From Corynebacterium fournieri (GTDB taxonomy: Bacteria > Actinomycetota > Actinomycetes > Mycobacteriales > Mycobacteriaceae): a stretch of DNA of 64,000 nt. The notes beneath the pieces are model-generated. The model was not told the origin of the DNA, did not search any database, and saw only the letters and a list, made by a program, of their open reading frames with translations. This document shows, in pieces, positions 20,390-28,251 of this stretch (position 1 is the stretch's first letter; each line of letters starts with the position of its first letter). The position numbers and the translations under genes are program-made. The stretch is from NCBI RefSeq assembly GCF_030408775.1, contig NZ_CP047210.1:2170001-2234000 (forward strand). Direction: 5' to 3'.

Positions 20390-21118
20390 ATGCTCCCTCC
20401 GATCACAGACGGCCCCGTGCCCAAGCACGAGCAGCTCCGCTCGATCCTGGAAACCCGCATCGCCGCGGAGTTTGCCCCGGGCGACCCGCTGCCGGGCGAG
20501 CGGGCGCTGGAGGAGGAATACGGCGTCTCCCGCATTACGGTCCGGCGCGCGATCGGGGACTTGGTTGCGGCGGGCCGTCTGCGCCGCGTGCGCGGCAAGG
20601 GCACGTTCGTCGCCCCGGCACCGTTGGTGAGCCGGCTGCACTTGGCCAGTTTTTCCGACGAGATGCGGGCGCAGCGCGTTGAGGCGTCCTCACGCATCCT
20701 GCTGTCCGAGCGCACCACCCCGCCGGAGGCGGTCGCGCAGTTTTTCGGCACCGCGCCCAACACCACCCACATCCGCCTGCGCAGGCTGAGGCTTGGCGAC
20801 GGCGAACCGTACGCCGTCGATGACGCCTGGTACAACGCCGTACTCGTGCCGGACCTTCTGGAAAACGACGTGTACCACTCCGTGTACACCCTGCTGGACA
20901 AGCATTACGGGCTGGGAGTGACAGAAGCGGAGCAGACCGTCACGGCCGTCACAGCAGGCCCGGATAACGCCCCGTTGCTGGATGTTTCGCCGGATACCGC
21001 GCTGCTGCACATTGTCCGTTATGCCCGGTCAGGGGCGCACAACGTGGAGTTTTGTTCCTCGGTCTACCGCACGGACCGCTACCGGCTGACTACTCGGGTC
21101 GCGCGAGAAGTGGAATAA
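20390..21118 (+). CDS. GntR-family (HutC/UTRA) transcriptional regulator
   Basis: This 242-residue DNA-binding protein has a GntR winged helix at about residues 10-75 (GDPLPGERALEEEYGVSRITVRRAIGDLVAAGRLRRVRGKGTFV). A UTRA ligand-binding domain spans about 90-235. UTRA regulators usually sense sugar phosphates or small metabolites. The neighbours (serS divergent, septum-like protein downstream) give no clue to ligand or targets. The downstream gene starts 9 bp after its stop. Confidence 0.9.
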   Translation: MLPPITDGPVPKHEQLRSILETRIAAEFAPGDPLPGERALEEEYGVSRITVRRAIGDLVAAGRLRRVRGKGTFVAPAPLVSRLHLASFSDEMRAQRVEASSRILLSERTTPPEAVAQFFGTAPNTTHIRLRRLRLGDGEPYAVDDAWYNAVLVPDLLENDVYHSVYTLLDKHYGLGVTEAEQTVTAVTAGPDNAPLLDVSPDTALLHIVRYARSGAHNVEFCSSVYRTDRYRLTTRVAREVE

Positions 21119-21127
21119 TGGGCCGCC

Positions 21128-22222
21128 ATGGCTTCGAAACAGAGCGCGTTACGCTCCTTCCTCATTGCCGCACTGGCGGGTGCCGTCGGCGCGGGCACGT
21201 ACGCGCTCGCCGCGGGCACCCCCGATACGGGGAGCGAGACCGCGCCCTCCACAGCCGCGTCGACTGCGCCGTCGGAGGCGGCCTCGTCGTTCACTCCCGC
21301 TGACGCTGGGGCGTGTTTGACCTGGCAGGTGGCCGAGGACGGCACGATCACCGGCTTCGAGCAGGCGGATTGCGATCTCGAGCACCGCTTCGAGGTGTCC
21401 CTGCGCCAGGATTTGGCCACGTACCCCACCTCCGAGTTTGGCCCTGAGGCCCCGCTGCCAAATCCGACGCGCCAGGCCCAGTTGCGCGAGGAGCTGTGCG
21501 GCGCCGGCACCTTGCGCTACTTGGGCGGCAAGTACGACCCGAACGGCCGCTACTCCATTGCGCCGATCCTGCCGCCGGCGGACGCGTGGCAGAACGGGGA
21601 CCGCACGATGCTGTGCGGGCTGCAGGAGACGAACCGGGCGGGTGAGCCGATCCTGACTTCTGGCCGGGTGGCGGATCAGGATCAGGCGCGGGTGTTTGAG
21701 GCTGGCCAGTGCGTGACCATCGACCCGTCGAATACGCTCTCCCCGGTCAAGTGCGCGGACCCGCACCAGCTGGAGATCACCAGCCAGGTTTCGCTCGCCG
21801 AGGTGTTCCCGGACCACACCCCCACCGTGGAGGAGGAGGACAAGTACCTCCAGGACGTGTGCACCGAGGCGGCGCAGGATTACCTCGGCGGCGAAGAGCA
21901 GCTGTACCAGATTGCGCTGCGTCCCTTCTGGACGACGCAGAGCCCCGCTGCCTGGGAGGGCGGCTCCCGCAGCGTGAACTGCGCGCTGATGTTCTCCCGC
22001 CCGGAGGGCACGTTTGCCAACCTCACCGGTTCGGCGACGCAGGGCCGCGAGCAGTTGCTTATCGACGACGCACCGCCCCCGGAGCGCCCCGCCCGCCGTC
22101 CGCTGCGCGAGCAGCAGACCCCGTCTCCGGCGCCTGCACCGGCTGCCGCTGACGGGCTCGCACCTGATCAGGCCCCGGATCAGGCACCTGCACAGACCCC
22201 ACTGCAGGCTCCGGTGCAGTAG
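21128..22222 (+). CDS. Secreted septum-formation-family protein
   Basis: This 364-residue exported protein has a signal or anchor segment at residues about 9-30 and a Ser/Thr/Ala-rich linker. Two related halves each contain ACLTW/CVTID...D-C-x-x-x-H patterns (GACLTWQVAEDG...ADCDLEHRFEV and GQCVTIDPSN...KCADPHQLEI). This duplicated Cys/His arrangement matches the actinobacterial Septum_form domain. The C-terminal tail is a Pro/Ala/Gln-rich repeat (DQAPDQAPAQTP). The exact role in division or the envelope is not known. The zinc-protease gene follows after 2 bp. Confidence 0.8.
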   Translation: MASKQSALRSFLIAALAGAVGAGTYALAAGTPDTGSETAPSTAASTAPSEAASSFTPADAGACLTWQVAEDGTITGFEQADCDLEHRFEVSLRQDLATYPTSEFGPEAPLPNPTRQAQLREELCGAGTLRYLGGKYDPNGRYSIAPILPPADAWQNGDRTMLCGLQETNRAGEPILTSGRVADQDQARVFEAGQCVTIDPSNTLSPVKCADPHQLEITSQVSLAEVFPDHTPTVEEEDKYLQDVCTEAAQDYLGGEEQLYQIALRPFWTTQSPAAWEGGSRSVNCALMFSRPEGTFANLTGSATQGREQLLIDDAPPPERPARRPLREQQTPSPAPAPAAADGLAPDQAPDQAPAQTPLQAPVQ

Positions 22223-22224
22223 CC

Positions 22225-22572
22225 ATGCGGCCGGTCAGCGACGAGGCGTTCGAGGAGATGATCAACGACGCCTTGGACACCATCCCGGACAACTTTGCCC
22301 AGCACATGACAAACATGGTCATCCTGGCCCGGGACTACAACCCGGACAACCCCACCCTGCTCGGATTGTTCGAGGGCGTGCCGCTGACGGAGCAGCACTC
22401 CAACCACACCGGCTATTTGCCGGACGCGGTGTTCGTTTACAAAAACGCCCTCGAGGCCATTTGCGTGGACGAGGAGCAGCTGCGCCACGAGGTGAAGGTG
22501 ACCGTGCTGCACGAGGTGGGCCACTACTTCGGCTTAGAAGAGCACGAGCTGCACGCGCTCGGCTGGGGCTAG
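22225..22572 (+). CDS. Small zincin-like metallopeptidase family protein
   Basis: This 115-residue cytosolic protein has the zinc-binding HEVGH motif near residue 96 (VTVLHEVGHYFGLEEHELHALGWG). It belongs to the minimal 'metallopeptidase family' common in actinobacteria (PF06262-like). Size and motif position fit the family. Proteolytic activity of this family is not well established. It is probably co-transcribed with the upstream septum-like gene, and its stop overlaps the convergent gene at 22569. Confidence 0.88.
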   Translation: MRPVSDEAFEEMINDALDTIPDNFAQHMTNMVILARDYNPDNPTLLGLFEGVPLTEQHSNHTGYLPDAVFVYKNALEAICVDEEQLRHEVKVTVLHEVGHYFGLEEHELHALGWG

Positions 22573-22976
22573 GCGCTTGCGCCCATCTCCCTAGCGATGC
22601 GCAGTATTTCCTCGTCCTGTTCTTCACCGGTGAGTTCGCCGAATCTTTCGAGGTAGCGGTACTGCACTTCGTCGACGGTGTGGTCGTAGTGCGCGAAGAG
22701 AGCCCCGGTCGGGTCCTCGGCCGGGCGGCGTTGCAGCAGCACTTCCAGCATGAGGCGGAACAGCGGCTCGTCGAAGCTCAGCTTCACTAACCCGATTTGG
22801 CCGTCGACGTGGCCGAAGGTGTAGAACTCGACCTGCTTGTCTCGGCCTCGATAAATGAACATGGTCAGCGGGTACTGTTCAGCTGCAACGTGCACCTGGC
22901 TGCGCACTTCGTACTCGAAGCGCTCAATCGTGTCGCCCGCCCATGGGTACCTGTCTGTCGGCATGGTGAAGACCAT
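22569..22976 (-). CDS. Hypothetical protein (135 residues)
   Basis: Not recognised. It is an acidic soluble protein with no signal peptide. The segment MFIYRGRDKQVEFYTFGHVDGQIGLVKLSFDEPLFRLMLEVLLQRRP suggests a small alpha/beta fold. Two in-frame ATGs exist (22982 and 22976). The second is preferred because it sits exactly 7 nt after a -10 hexamer, the same spacing as in the gene at 24715, which shares the promoter motif. The gene is convergent with the metallopeptidase and lies downstream of pheA. Confidence 0.65.
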   Translation of the reverse strand: MVFTMPTDRYPWAGDTIERFEYEVRSQVHVAAEQYPLTMFIYRGRDKQVEFYTFGHVDGQIGLVKLSFDEPLFRLMLEVLLQRRPAEDPTGALFAHYDHTVDEVQYRYLERFGELTGEEQDEEILRIAREMGASA

Positions 22977-22983
22977 ATGCATT

Positions 22984-22995
22984 GTTGTACACGAA
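22984..22995 (-). promoter_or_regulatory. Shared promoter motif TTCGTGTACAA, copy 1
   Basis: On the minus strand TTCGTGTACAA includes a -10 hexamer TACAAC that ends 7 nt before ATG 22976. The same 11-bp motif and the same spacing occur at 24723-24734 before another unknown gene. GTGTAC is not a general -10 feature, so a common regulator is possible. Confidence 0.6.
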
Positions 22996-23003
22996 CTTTT
23001 CGG

Positions 23004-23831
23004 CTAGCGCGCGGTGCGCGGCCAGGTGCCCAGCTGCCGCATCGCGGTGGTGTGCGCGGCGCAGGCTTCCAGCGCGCTCGCCACGGCCGCATCGTCGGCG
23101 TGGCCGGCCAGGTCCACGAAGAAGTCGTAGGTGTTCGGCTCCTCGCGGGTGGGCCGCGATTCGATGCGCGTCATGTCCACGCCGCGGGCGGCGAATTCCT
23201 GGAGCACGCGCACCAGCGCACCGGGTTCGTTTTTGGTGCGGAAGACTATGGCGGTGCGGTCGTCGCCGGTGGGCGCCGGTTGCGCAGGTTGCTTTGCGAC
23301 GAGCACGAACCTGGTCCGCGCCGTCCCCAGATCAGCTACGCCGCGGGCGTGGATCTCAAGCCCGTGCAGGTCCGCCGCGCGCTCCGGGGCGGCGGCCACG
23401 TCGGCGTCGCCGTTGGCCACCATCTCCGCCGCGGCCGCGTTGGAGGACGCCGGGATGAACTCCACCTGCGGCAGGTTTTCGCCCACCCAGCGCTTGACTT
23501 GCTGCTGGGCGACGGGGTGGGTGGCAAACCGTTTCGCGCGGTCGAGCGATTGGCCCGGGCGCGTCATGATGGCGAATGCGATAGCCAGCTCCGTTTCCCC
23601 CACGATGCCCGCGCTGGCGGTGGCGGCGAGCGCGTCCATGGTGGTGGTCACGGCCCCATCGACAGAGTTCTCTATCGCGCAGACCGCGTAGTCGACGTCG
23701 CCGGCGTCTATGGCGGCGAGAGCTGCCGCCGGGGATTCGACGGGCACGTACTGCGCGCCGTCGATGCGGAAGCTGCGGGCTGCTTCCTCTGTGAACGTGC
23801 CTGCCGGACCCAGGTAGGCGACGCGCGTCAC
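23004..23831 (-). CDS. pheA: Prephenate dehydratase
   Basis: It converts prephenate to phenylpyruvate in phenylalanine synthesis. The 275-residue chain starts VTRVAYLGPAGTFTEEAA. The catalytic domain includes AVCAIENSVDGAV, ATHPVAQQQVKRW and TRFVLVAKQP. A C-terminal ACT domain (about 190-265, GALVRVLQEFAARGVDMTRIESRPTREEP) has the ESRP motif for phenylalanine feedback. The GTG at 23831 overlaps the stop of the upstream gene by 4 bases (GTGA), so the two are cotranslated. The longer upstream open frame is in that gene. Confidence 0.95.
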   Translation of the reverse strand: MTRVAYLGPAGTFTEEAARSFRIDGAQYVPVESPAAALAAIDAGDVDYAVCAIENSVDGAVTTTMDALAATASAGIVGETELAIAFAIMTRPGQSLDRAKRFATHPVAQQQVKRWVGENLPQVEFIPASSNAAAAEMVANGDADVAAAPERAADLHGLEIHARGVADLGTARTRFVLVAKQPAQPAPTGDDRTAIVFRTKNEPGALVRVLQEFAARGVDMTRIESRPTREEPNTYDFFVDLAGHADDAAVASALEACAAHTTAMRQLGTWPRTAR

Positions 23832-24715
23832 GGGTACCTTTGCAGCAGCGGGTGCGTGTCGCTGGCCACGTCCCGCCAGTTTTCCGGGGTGATGCGGATG
23901 CGCTCGGCCCAATCGTCCCAGGAGGCCGAGCTGCTGGTATCTCCGGTCAGCTTGTTGATGGTGATCTGCACGACCGCGTGGTGGAACGGTTTTCCGTCCG
24001 CCAGCGCATCGGTGTAGGCGACGGCGTAGGGCTCAAGCTTCGCGCGGGAGAACACCCCGTAGGTGAAGTTGAGGGCCTCCATGTAGAAAATCGCGTCCAC
24101 CTGTTCCAGCTTCGTGCCCTCCGGGCCGGAGGTGAGCGTGAAGAAGGCGTTCAGCCCTGCCCAGTCCGCGCCGAGGTACTTCGTTTGCTGGAAAACCTCG
24201 CCGCCGAGCCTGGTAAACAGCGCGTCGGTGAGGTGGGCGCCGGTGGGAGCTGCAGCGGGCGTCATGGCGGAGCGAAGGAAAAGGTGTCCGTCCACGATCA
24301 GGTTCGTGTGCCTCGCGCTCAACTGGCGGGCGTAGTTCTGGAGGTCCTGCGCCTCGGGAACGCCCCGTGCCGGGTCGAACGGGTGGCTGCCGTGGTAGAC
24401 AAACGAGTTGGATTTCGGGTTGAAGCTTGCGGCGTAGAGCTGGGTGGGGTCGCCGCCGGGCTCCGCGACTTCCTGCCAGAACACCTCGTAGAACAGTGTG
24501 CAGTGCTCTTCCTCGTGGTCGATCTTGGCCACCTGCGCGGGCTGGCCCGCAAACTCCACCAATGCGGTAACGAAGGTATTGCCTTCGTGTGCGATCACGA
24601 CGGAATAGAACATTGCCACCTCGATGTGCTGCGAGATGCCCTCGACGATGGTGCGAACGATCTGCTGGTACGGCTCTCTCGGGCCGCCTGCCCCTTGGGT
24701 GTCACCGGCTGTCAT
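23828..24715 (-). CDS. Hypothetical protein upstream of pheA
   Basis: Not recognised. The 295-residue soluble protein has no signal peptide. Recognisable only as alpha/beta with segments IEVAMFYSVVIAHEGNTFVTALVEFAG and HTNLIVDGHLFLRSAM. ATG 24715 is preferred over GTG 24721: the -10 hexamer TACAAA ends 7 nt before this ATG, and an identical arrangement occurs before the gene at 22976. The overlap with pheA suggests a conserved pair, but no biochemical link is evident. Confidence 0.65.
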   Translation of the reverse strand: MTAGDTQGAGGPREPYQQIVRTIVEGISQHIEVAMFYSVVIAHEGNTFVTALVEFAGQPAQVAKIDHEEEHCTLFYEVFWQEVAEPGGDPTQLYAASFNPKSNSFVYHGSHPFDPARGVPEAQDLQNYARQLSARHTNLIVDGHLFLRSAMTPAAAPTGAHLTDALFTRLGGEVFQQTKYLGADWAGLNAFFTLTSGPEGTKLEQVDAIFYMEALNFTYGVFSRAKLEPYAVAYTDALADGKPFHHAVVQITINKLTGDTSSSASWDDWAERIRITPENWRDVASDTHPLLQRYP

Positions 24716-24722
24716 AGCCACG

Positions 24723-24734
24723 TTTGTACACGAA
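24723..24734 (-). promoter_or_regulatory. Shared promoter motif TTCGTGTACAA, copy 2
   Basis: On the minus strand, TTCGTGTACAA contains the -10 hexamer TACAAA that ends 7 nt before ATG 24715. It is identical over 11 bp to the motif at 22985-22995. Confidence 0.6.
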
Positions 24735-24736
24735 TG

Positions 24737-25639
24737 TCAGTTGCCTAGCGCGTCTTCCGCGAGCAGCGCGTACGTGATCAGCCAGTGCGTGGCCATGAAA
24801 TTGGTGCCTGTCAGGTGGGCAGCGGCGGCGTCGATGAGTTGCTGCGTGCCGTCCGGCTTGCCAATTTCGCGCAGTAGCCACGCGCGGGTGAGCATAAGCC
24901 CGATGAGGTGGGCCTGCTGCCCGTCTTCCGGGTCGTTGACCTGGATCGGGGCAGTGTAGAAGGTGTACGCCTCCGGCGCGAAGAAGTCTTGCAACCAAGC
25001 GTCGAATTCGCTTTCCGGCAACACGCGGCGCATCAACGCGGCCTCGGCCAGGCCGTTGGAGACGAAGTCGTGGCCCGAGACTTCCCACTCGTGCGGGTAG
25101 GCGCGCTCGGCGCCGAACCAGTCGAGGGCGGTGCGCTCCACCAGCGGGCGCATGCGTGGTGAGGCGTCGAATATCAGCAGTAGCGCTAGCGCGGAGTTGG
25201 AGTGCACTCCGTGGCGCACCGGCCACTGCTGCGTGCGCAGCCACGCGGCGATGTTGTGCTCTAGCTGCGCCTCCAGCGGTGCCAGTGCATCTTCCCAGCG
25301 GGTGTCCCGGCATACCTTGACCAGCTGCATCGCCCACGCCCAGCCGTAGGGGCGCTCGTAGAGTGGGTGCTCGCGCAGGTAGTCCGCTTCGGCCGCGATG
25401 TTGTACGGGGTCAGGCGTTGGTCCAGCAGGGCGGAGAGCCCGAGGTCGCTGTCACGCCCGTGCAGTTTCACCGCGGAGCAGAGCATGTGCACGCACGAAT
25501 GCCAGTCGTAGGAGCCCCAGAACGCGGGGTGGAGCTCTCGCGGATCCGCATGGCCCGGGCCATGCTGCACGTGGTGCATGGCGGCGGGGTATTCCTGGCT
25601 GACAACCTGCGCAATAGTGCTCGCCCACGATTCGTCCAT
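24737..25639 (-). CDS. DUF2891 family protein
   Basis: This 300-residue soluble, tryptophan-rich helical protein matches the DUF2891 pattern: HPAFWGSYDWHSCVHMLCSAVKL near residue 38, YGWAWAMQLVKV, VRHGVHSNSALALLL and HEWEVSGHDFVSNGLAEAALM. The (alpha/alpha)-barrel-like layout is known for the family, but no activity is established. Its ATG faces the CPBP gene 17 bp away, and the two -10 elements overlap. Confidence 0.85.
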   Translation of the reverse strand: MDESWASTIAQVVSQEYPAAMHHVQHGPGHADPRELHPAFWGSYDWHSCVHMLCSAVKLHGRDSDLGLSALLDQRLTPYNIAAEADYLREHPLYERPYGWAWAMQLVKVCRDTRWEDALAPLEAQLEHNIAAWLRTQQWPVRHGVHSNSALALLLIFDASPRMRPLVERTALDWFGAERAYPHEWEVSGHDFVSNGLAEAALMRRVLPESEFDAWLQDFFAPEAYTFYTAPIQVNDPEDGQQAHLIGLMLTRAWLLREIGKPDGTQQLIDAAAAHLTGTNFMATHWLITYALLAEDALGN

Positions 25640-25644
25640 GGCGT

Positions 25645-25652
25645 TAAAGTTA
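25645..25652. promoter_or_regulatory. Overlapping divergent leaderless promoters
   Basis: On the plus strand TAAAGT (25645-25650) is 6 nt before the CPBP ATG at 25657. On the minus strand TAACTT (25652-25647) is 7 nt before the DUF2891 ATG at 25639. The two hexamers share four base pairs in a 17-bp intergenic gap. Confidence 0.55.
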
Positions 25653-25656
25653 GCGC

Positions 25657-26355
25657 ATGCACAGGCGCCTGAAGCTGGAAATCCTGCTCGTCCTCGCCGT
25701 CACCTTCGGCGCCTCCGGTCTGCGCGCGGCGCTGCGGCTGGTGGATTCGCTGCTGAAAGAGCCGCTGAACCAACAGACCACCACGATCTACGACGCCGCC
25801 TCCACCATCCCCTGGCTGGACTTGGCGCTGCAGGCGGTCTCCGCGTTGACGCTGTTCGCGTGGGGCGGGTTGGCGTGGTTCCTGCTGGATACGCGGTGGC
25901 GCTGGCCGCGCTGGGGCGACGTCGCGCGCGGGGCCGGGTTCGCGGCGTTGATCGGCCTGCCCGGCCTGGCCTTCTACGTCGCGGCAGTGCACCTGGGTCT
26001 GTCCAAGGTGGTGGTGCCCACCACGGCCGCGGTGCAGATCCCGACATCGTTGCTGTGGTCCTTCGCCAACGGCTTCGGCGAAGAGGTCGTGGTGGTGATG
26101 TACCTGGTCACCCGTCTGAAGCAGCTGGGGTGGAAGCCGTGGCAGTTCGTCGCGGCCTCGGCGCTGCTGCGCGGGTCTTACCACCTGTACCAGGGCGTGT
26201 CCGCGGGGTTAGGCAACATGGTCATGGGCGTGATCTTCGCCTGGTACTTCCACAAGACGGGCCGCGTGTGGCCGCTGATTTTGGCGCACTTTTTCATCGA
26301 CGCTGTGGCGTTTATCGCCTACCCGCTGCTCGACTTGTCGTGGCTTGGAATCTAA
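25657..26355 (+). CDS. CPBP-family intramembrane protease homologue
   Basis: This 232-residue protein has six or so membrane segments. CPBP (Abi, Rce1-like) motifs are visible: the Glu pair in NGFGEEVVVVMYLVTRL (about 141), an Arg/His block LLRGSYHLYQG (about 170) and AHFFIDAVAF (about 210). Typical roles are membrane proteolysis, prenyl-protein processing or bacteriocin self-immunity. The second catalytic block has S-Y-H-x-x-Q, as in the family. The start is fixed by a -10 element 6 nt upstream. Confidence 0.88.
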   Translation: MHRRLKLEILLVLAVTFGASGLRAALRLVDSLLKEPLNQQTTTIYDAASTIPWLDLALQAVSALTLFAWGGLAWFLLDTRWRWPRWGDVARGAGFAALIGLPGLAFYVAAVHLGLSKVVVPTTAAVQIPTSLLWSFANGFGEEVVVVMYLVTRLKQLGWKPWQFVAASALLRGSYHLYQGVSAGLGNMVMGVIFAWYFHKTGRVWPLILAHFFIDAVAFIAYPLLDLSWLGI

Positions 26356-26374
26356 ACACTTGCGTCACACTGGT

Positions 26375-26380
26375 TACACT
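26375..26380 (+). promoter_or_regulatory. -10 element of the LCP gene (leaderless)
   Basis: TACACT followed by TAGCGC and the ATG at 26387. The same TAGCGC-ATG linker occurs at the CPBP start. Confidence 0.5.
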
Positions 26381-26386
26381 TAGCGC

Positions 26387-27736
26387 ATGTCCACAACGCC
26401 CCATTCCAACGACCCCCGCGACAACGCGGGCGAGTTCGTGCTGGGCAAAGACGGAAAACCCCTGGTGGACCGCTACGGCCGCCCCATTCGCAGCCGAGCA
26501 TCCGCCTCACGACGCCACGATTCCGCCGACCCCCACCCGGCCGAGTTCACACGCGTGACCCCGCGCGAGCAGCGCAGAGCTGAGCCCCGAGTTGAACGCC
26601 GGGTTGAGCCCCGGGTTGAGCGCCGTGCCGGATCCCGCGTCGAGCCAGGCCACACCGTCTACGAATCCCCCGCCGCCTACCAGCCGCGCCGCGCCCCGGA
26701 GCACCCCCGCAGCCGGCCGGCACAGCGACCTGCCCAGCGATCTGCGCAGCGACCTGTCCAGCGCCCGGCATCCCGCCCCGCTCCGGAGGAGGTGCCGCTG
26801 CAGGTCTCGAGGGGGAGGCGGAAGGGGCCGAAGGTGCGTCGTAAAGCAAAACGCCCCGGCTGCGGCGCACTCATCCTGCTGCTTATCGCGGTGCTGGTGG
26901 CGTCGGTGCTGATCGCGGACTCGCGGCTTAACCGCATCGAGGCCATGCCCGACCAGCAAATCGCCGGCACCTCAGGCACGAACTGGCTGCTCGTCGGCTC
27001 CGACTCGCGCACAGGCCTGAGCGAAAAAGACGTCGAACGCCTCGGCACCGGCGGCGACCTCGGCACCGTGCGTACCGACACCATCATGCTGATGCACCTG
27101 CCGCTGCACGGGAAACCGACCCTGATGTCCATCCCGCGCGACTCCTATGTGGCCGTGCCCGGATACGGCTACGACAAGATCAACGCCGCGTTCTCCATCG
27201 GCGGGCCAGCACTGCTGGTAGAGACCGTGGAACAAGCGACCGGCCTGCACGTGGACCGCTACGCCGAAATCGGCATGGGCGGGCTCGCCAACGCAGTCGA
27301 CGCGGCGGGCGGCGTGGAAATCTGCGTTGCGGAACCCATCGACGACCCGCTCGCCCACATCAACCTCCAGCCGGGCTGCCAGGAGATGGACGGCCCGACC
27401 GCCCTCGGCTACGTGCGCACGCGTGCCACCGCCCAAGGCGACCTCGACCGCGTGGCCCGCCAGCGCGAGTTCATGTCCGCCCTGGTGGAAAAGGTGACCT
27501 CTCCGGGCGTGTACCTCAACCCGTTCAGGATGGCGCGGCTGATGTGGACCGCGCCGACGCTGCTCACCGTCAACTCCGGCGACCACGTGTGGAACCTCGC
27601 CCGGGTGGTGTACGCCCTGCGCAACGGCTTGGACACCGAGACAGTGCCTGTCGGCGGGTTCGAGGACACCGACGTGGGCAATGTGGTGCTCTGGGACGAA
27701 ACCGCCGCCGAGGCCCTGTTCGAGTCGCTGCGGTAG
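26387..27736 (+). CDS. LytR-CpsA-Psr (LCP) family cell-wall ligase
   Basis: LCP enzymes attach glycopolymers from a lipid carrier to peptidoglycan; in mycolata they link arabinogalactan. The 449-residue chain has a long disordered cytoplasmic N-terminus (about 150 residues) with repeated ERRVEPRVER and PAQRPAQRSAQRP tracts. One membrane helix (about 163-182) follows, then the LCP domain with VGSDSRTG, RTDTIMLMHLP, LMSIPRDSYV and YDKINAAFSIGG, carrying the conserved Arg/Asp residues for pyrophosphate binding. No C-terminal LytR_C domain is seen. The copper island begins about 40 bp after its stop. Confidence 0.92.
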   Translation: MSTTPHSNDPRDNAGEFVLGKDGKPLVDRYGRPIRSRASASRRHDSADPHPAEFTRVTPREQRRAEPRVERRVEPRVERRAGSRVEPGHTVYESPAAYQPRRAPEHPRSRPAQRPAQRSAQRPVQRPASRPAPEEVPLQVSRGRRKGPKVRRKAKRPGCGALILLLIAVLVASVLIADSRLNRIEAMPDQQIAGTSGTNWLLVGSDSRTGLSEKDVERLGTGGDLGTVRTDTIMLMHLPLHGKPTLMSIPRDSYVAVPGYGYDKINAAFSIGGPALLVETVEQATGLHVDRYAEIGMGGLANAVDAAGGVEICVAEPIDDPLAHINLQPGCQEMDGPTALGYVRTRATAQGDLDRVARQREFMSALVEKVTSPGVYLNPFRMARLMWTAPTLLTVNSGDHVWNLARVVYALRNGLDTETVPVGGFEDTDVGNVVLWDETAAEALFESLR

Positions 27737-27776
27737 GCGAGTGTGGCGCGGTTGGCGCAACAAGCGGCCACAGGCG

Positions 27777-27807
27777 GGAAACCGGCTACCTAGATCCGGC
27801 TACCAAC
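27777..27807. repeat. Left half of a palindromic intergenic element, at the left island edge
   Basis: GAAACCGGCTA, 5 bp, ATCCGGCTACC matches the left half of the 83-bp elements at 55141 and 59836. The right half is missing here. AAACCGGCTACCTAG (27779-27793) is the exact inverse of CTAGGTAGCCGGTTT at 45267-45281, at the other edge of the copper island. Confidence 0.65.
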
Positions 27808-27862
27808 CGCTTTTGGGAGCGCGGACAAAAAGTTGGAGTGTTCGGGGCTGGAAGGTGTTCCG

Positions 27863-28216
27863 ATGCCCGCAGGGTTTCCATCTGATATCCGCGATGGTGC
27901 GGTTGAGAGGTTTTTGGCCGGTTTGTCTGCCCGTGAGGTCTGCGACTGGGCTGAAGACGCGTGTGGTCGCCGACCGTCGGTGGACACGGTAGGCAAGTGG
28001 GTTGCGGCCAAGCGCCGCGACCAGAGCTTTGACGGTACGCGACGCGCCTACGACGCTGAGAGCATCGCGAAGGTTGTCGCACGCAGGTTGACCTCGCAGG
28101 CGACGGTGCGTGACATCGCTGTAGAGTTCGATGTCCACGACACCGCGGCGCTGACCTGGACGAAGCCCCGGCCAGTCAACGAGGACACGGTGCACACCAC
28201 TGGCCCCAAGCGTTGA
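27863..28216 (+). CDS. Helix-turn-helix protein resembling a transposase OrfA (probable remnant)
   Basis: This 117-residue basic protein begins MPAGFPSDIRDGAVERFLAGLSAREVCDWAED. Two helix-turn-helix-like segments (about 8-45 and 65-95, SIAKVVARRLTSQATVRDIAVEFDVHD) resemble the DNA-binding first ORF of IS elements. No catalytic DDE part follows: the next gene is the oxidase on the other strand, so this is likely a leftover from island acquisition. No IS ends were found around it. I could not assign an IS family. Confidence 0.45.
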   Translation: MPAGFPSDIRDGAVERFLAGLSAREVCDWAEDACGRRPSVDTVGKWVAAKRRDQSFDGTRRAYDAESIAKVVARRLTSQATVRDIAVEFDVHDTAALTWTKPRPVNEDTVHTTGPKR

Positions 28217-28251
28217 GGACGACGACCTCGCCTTCAAAATCAGACAGGGGG

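Noticed and set aside
28217-28251. IS end next to the transposase-like fragment
   Set aside because: No inverted partner or target duplication could be found around 27863-28216.
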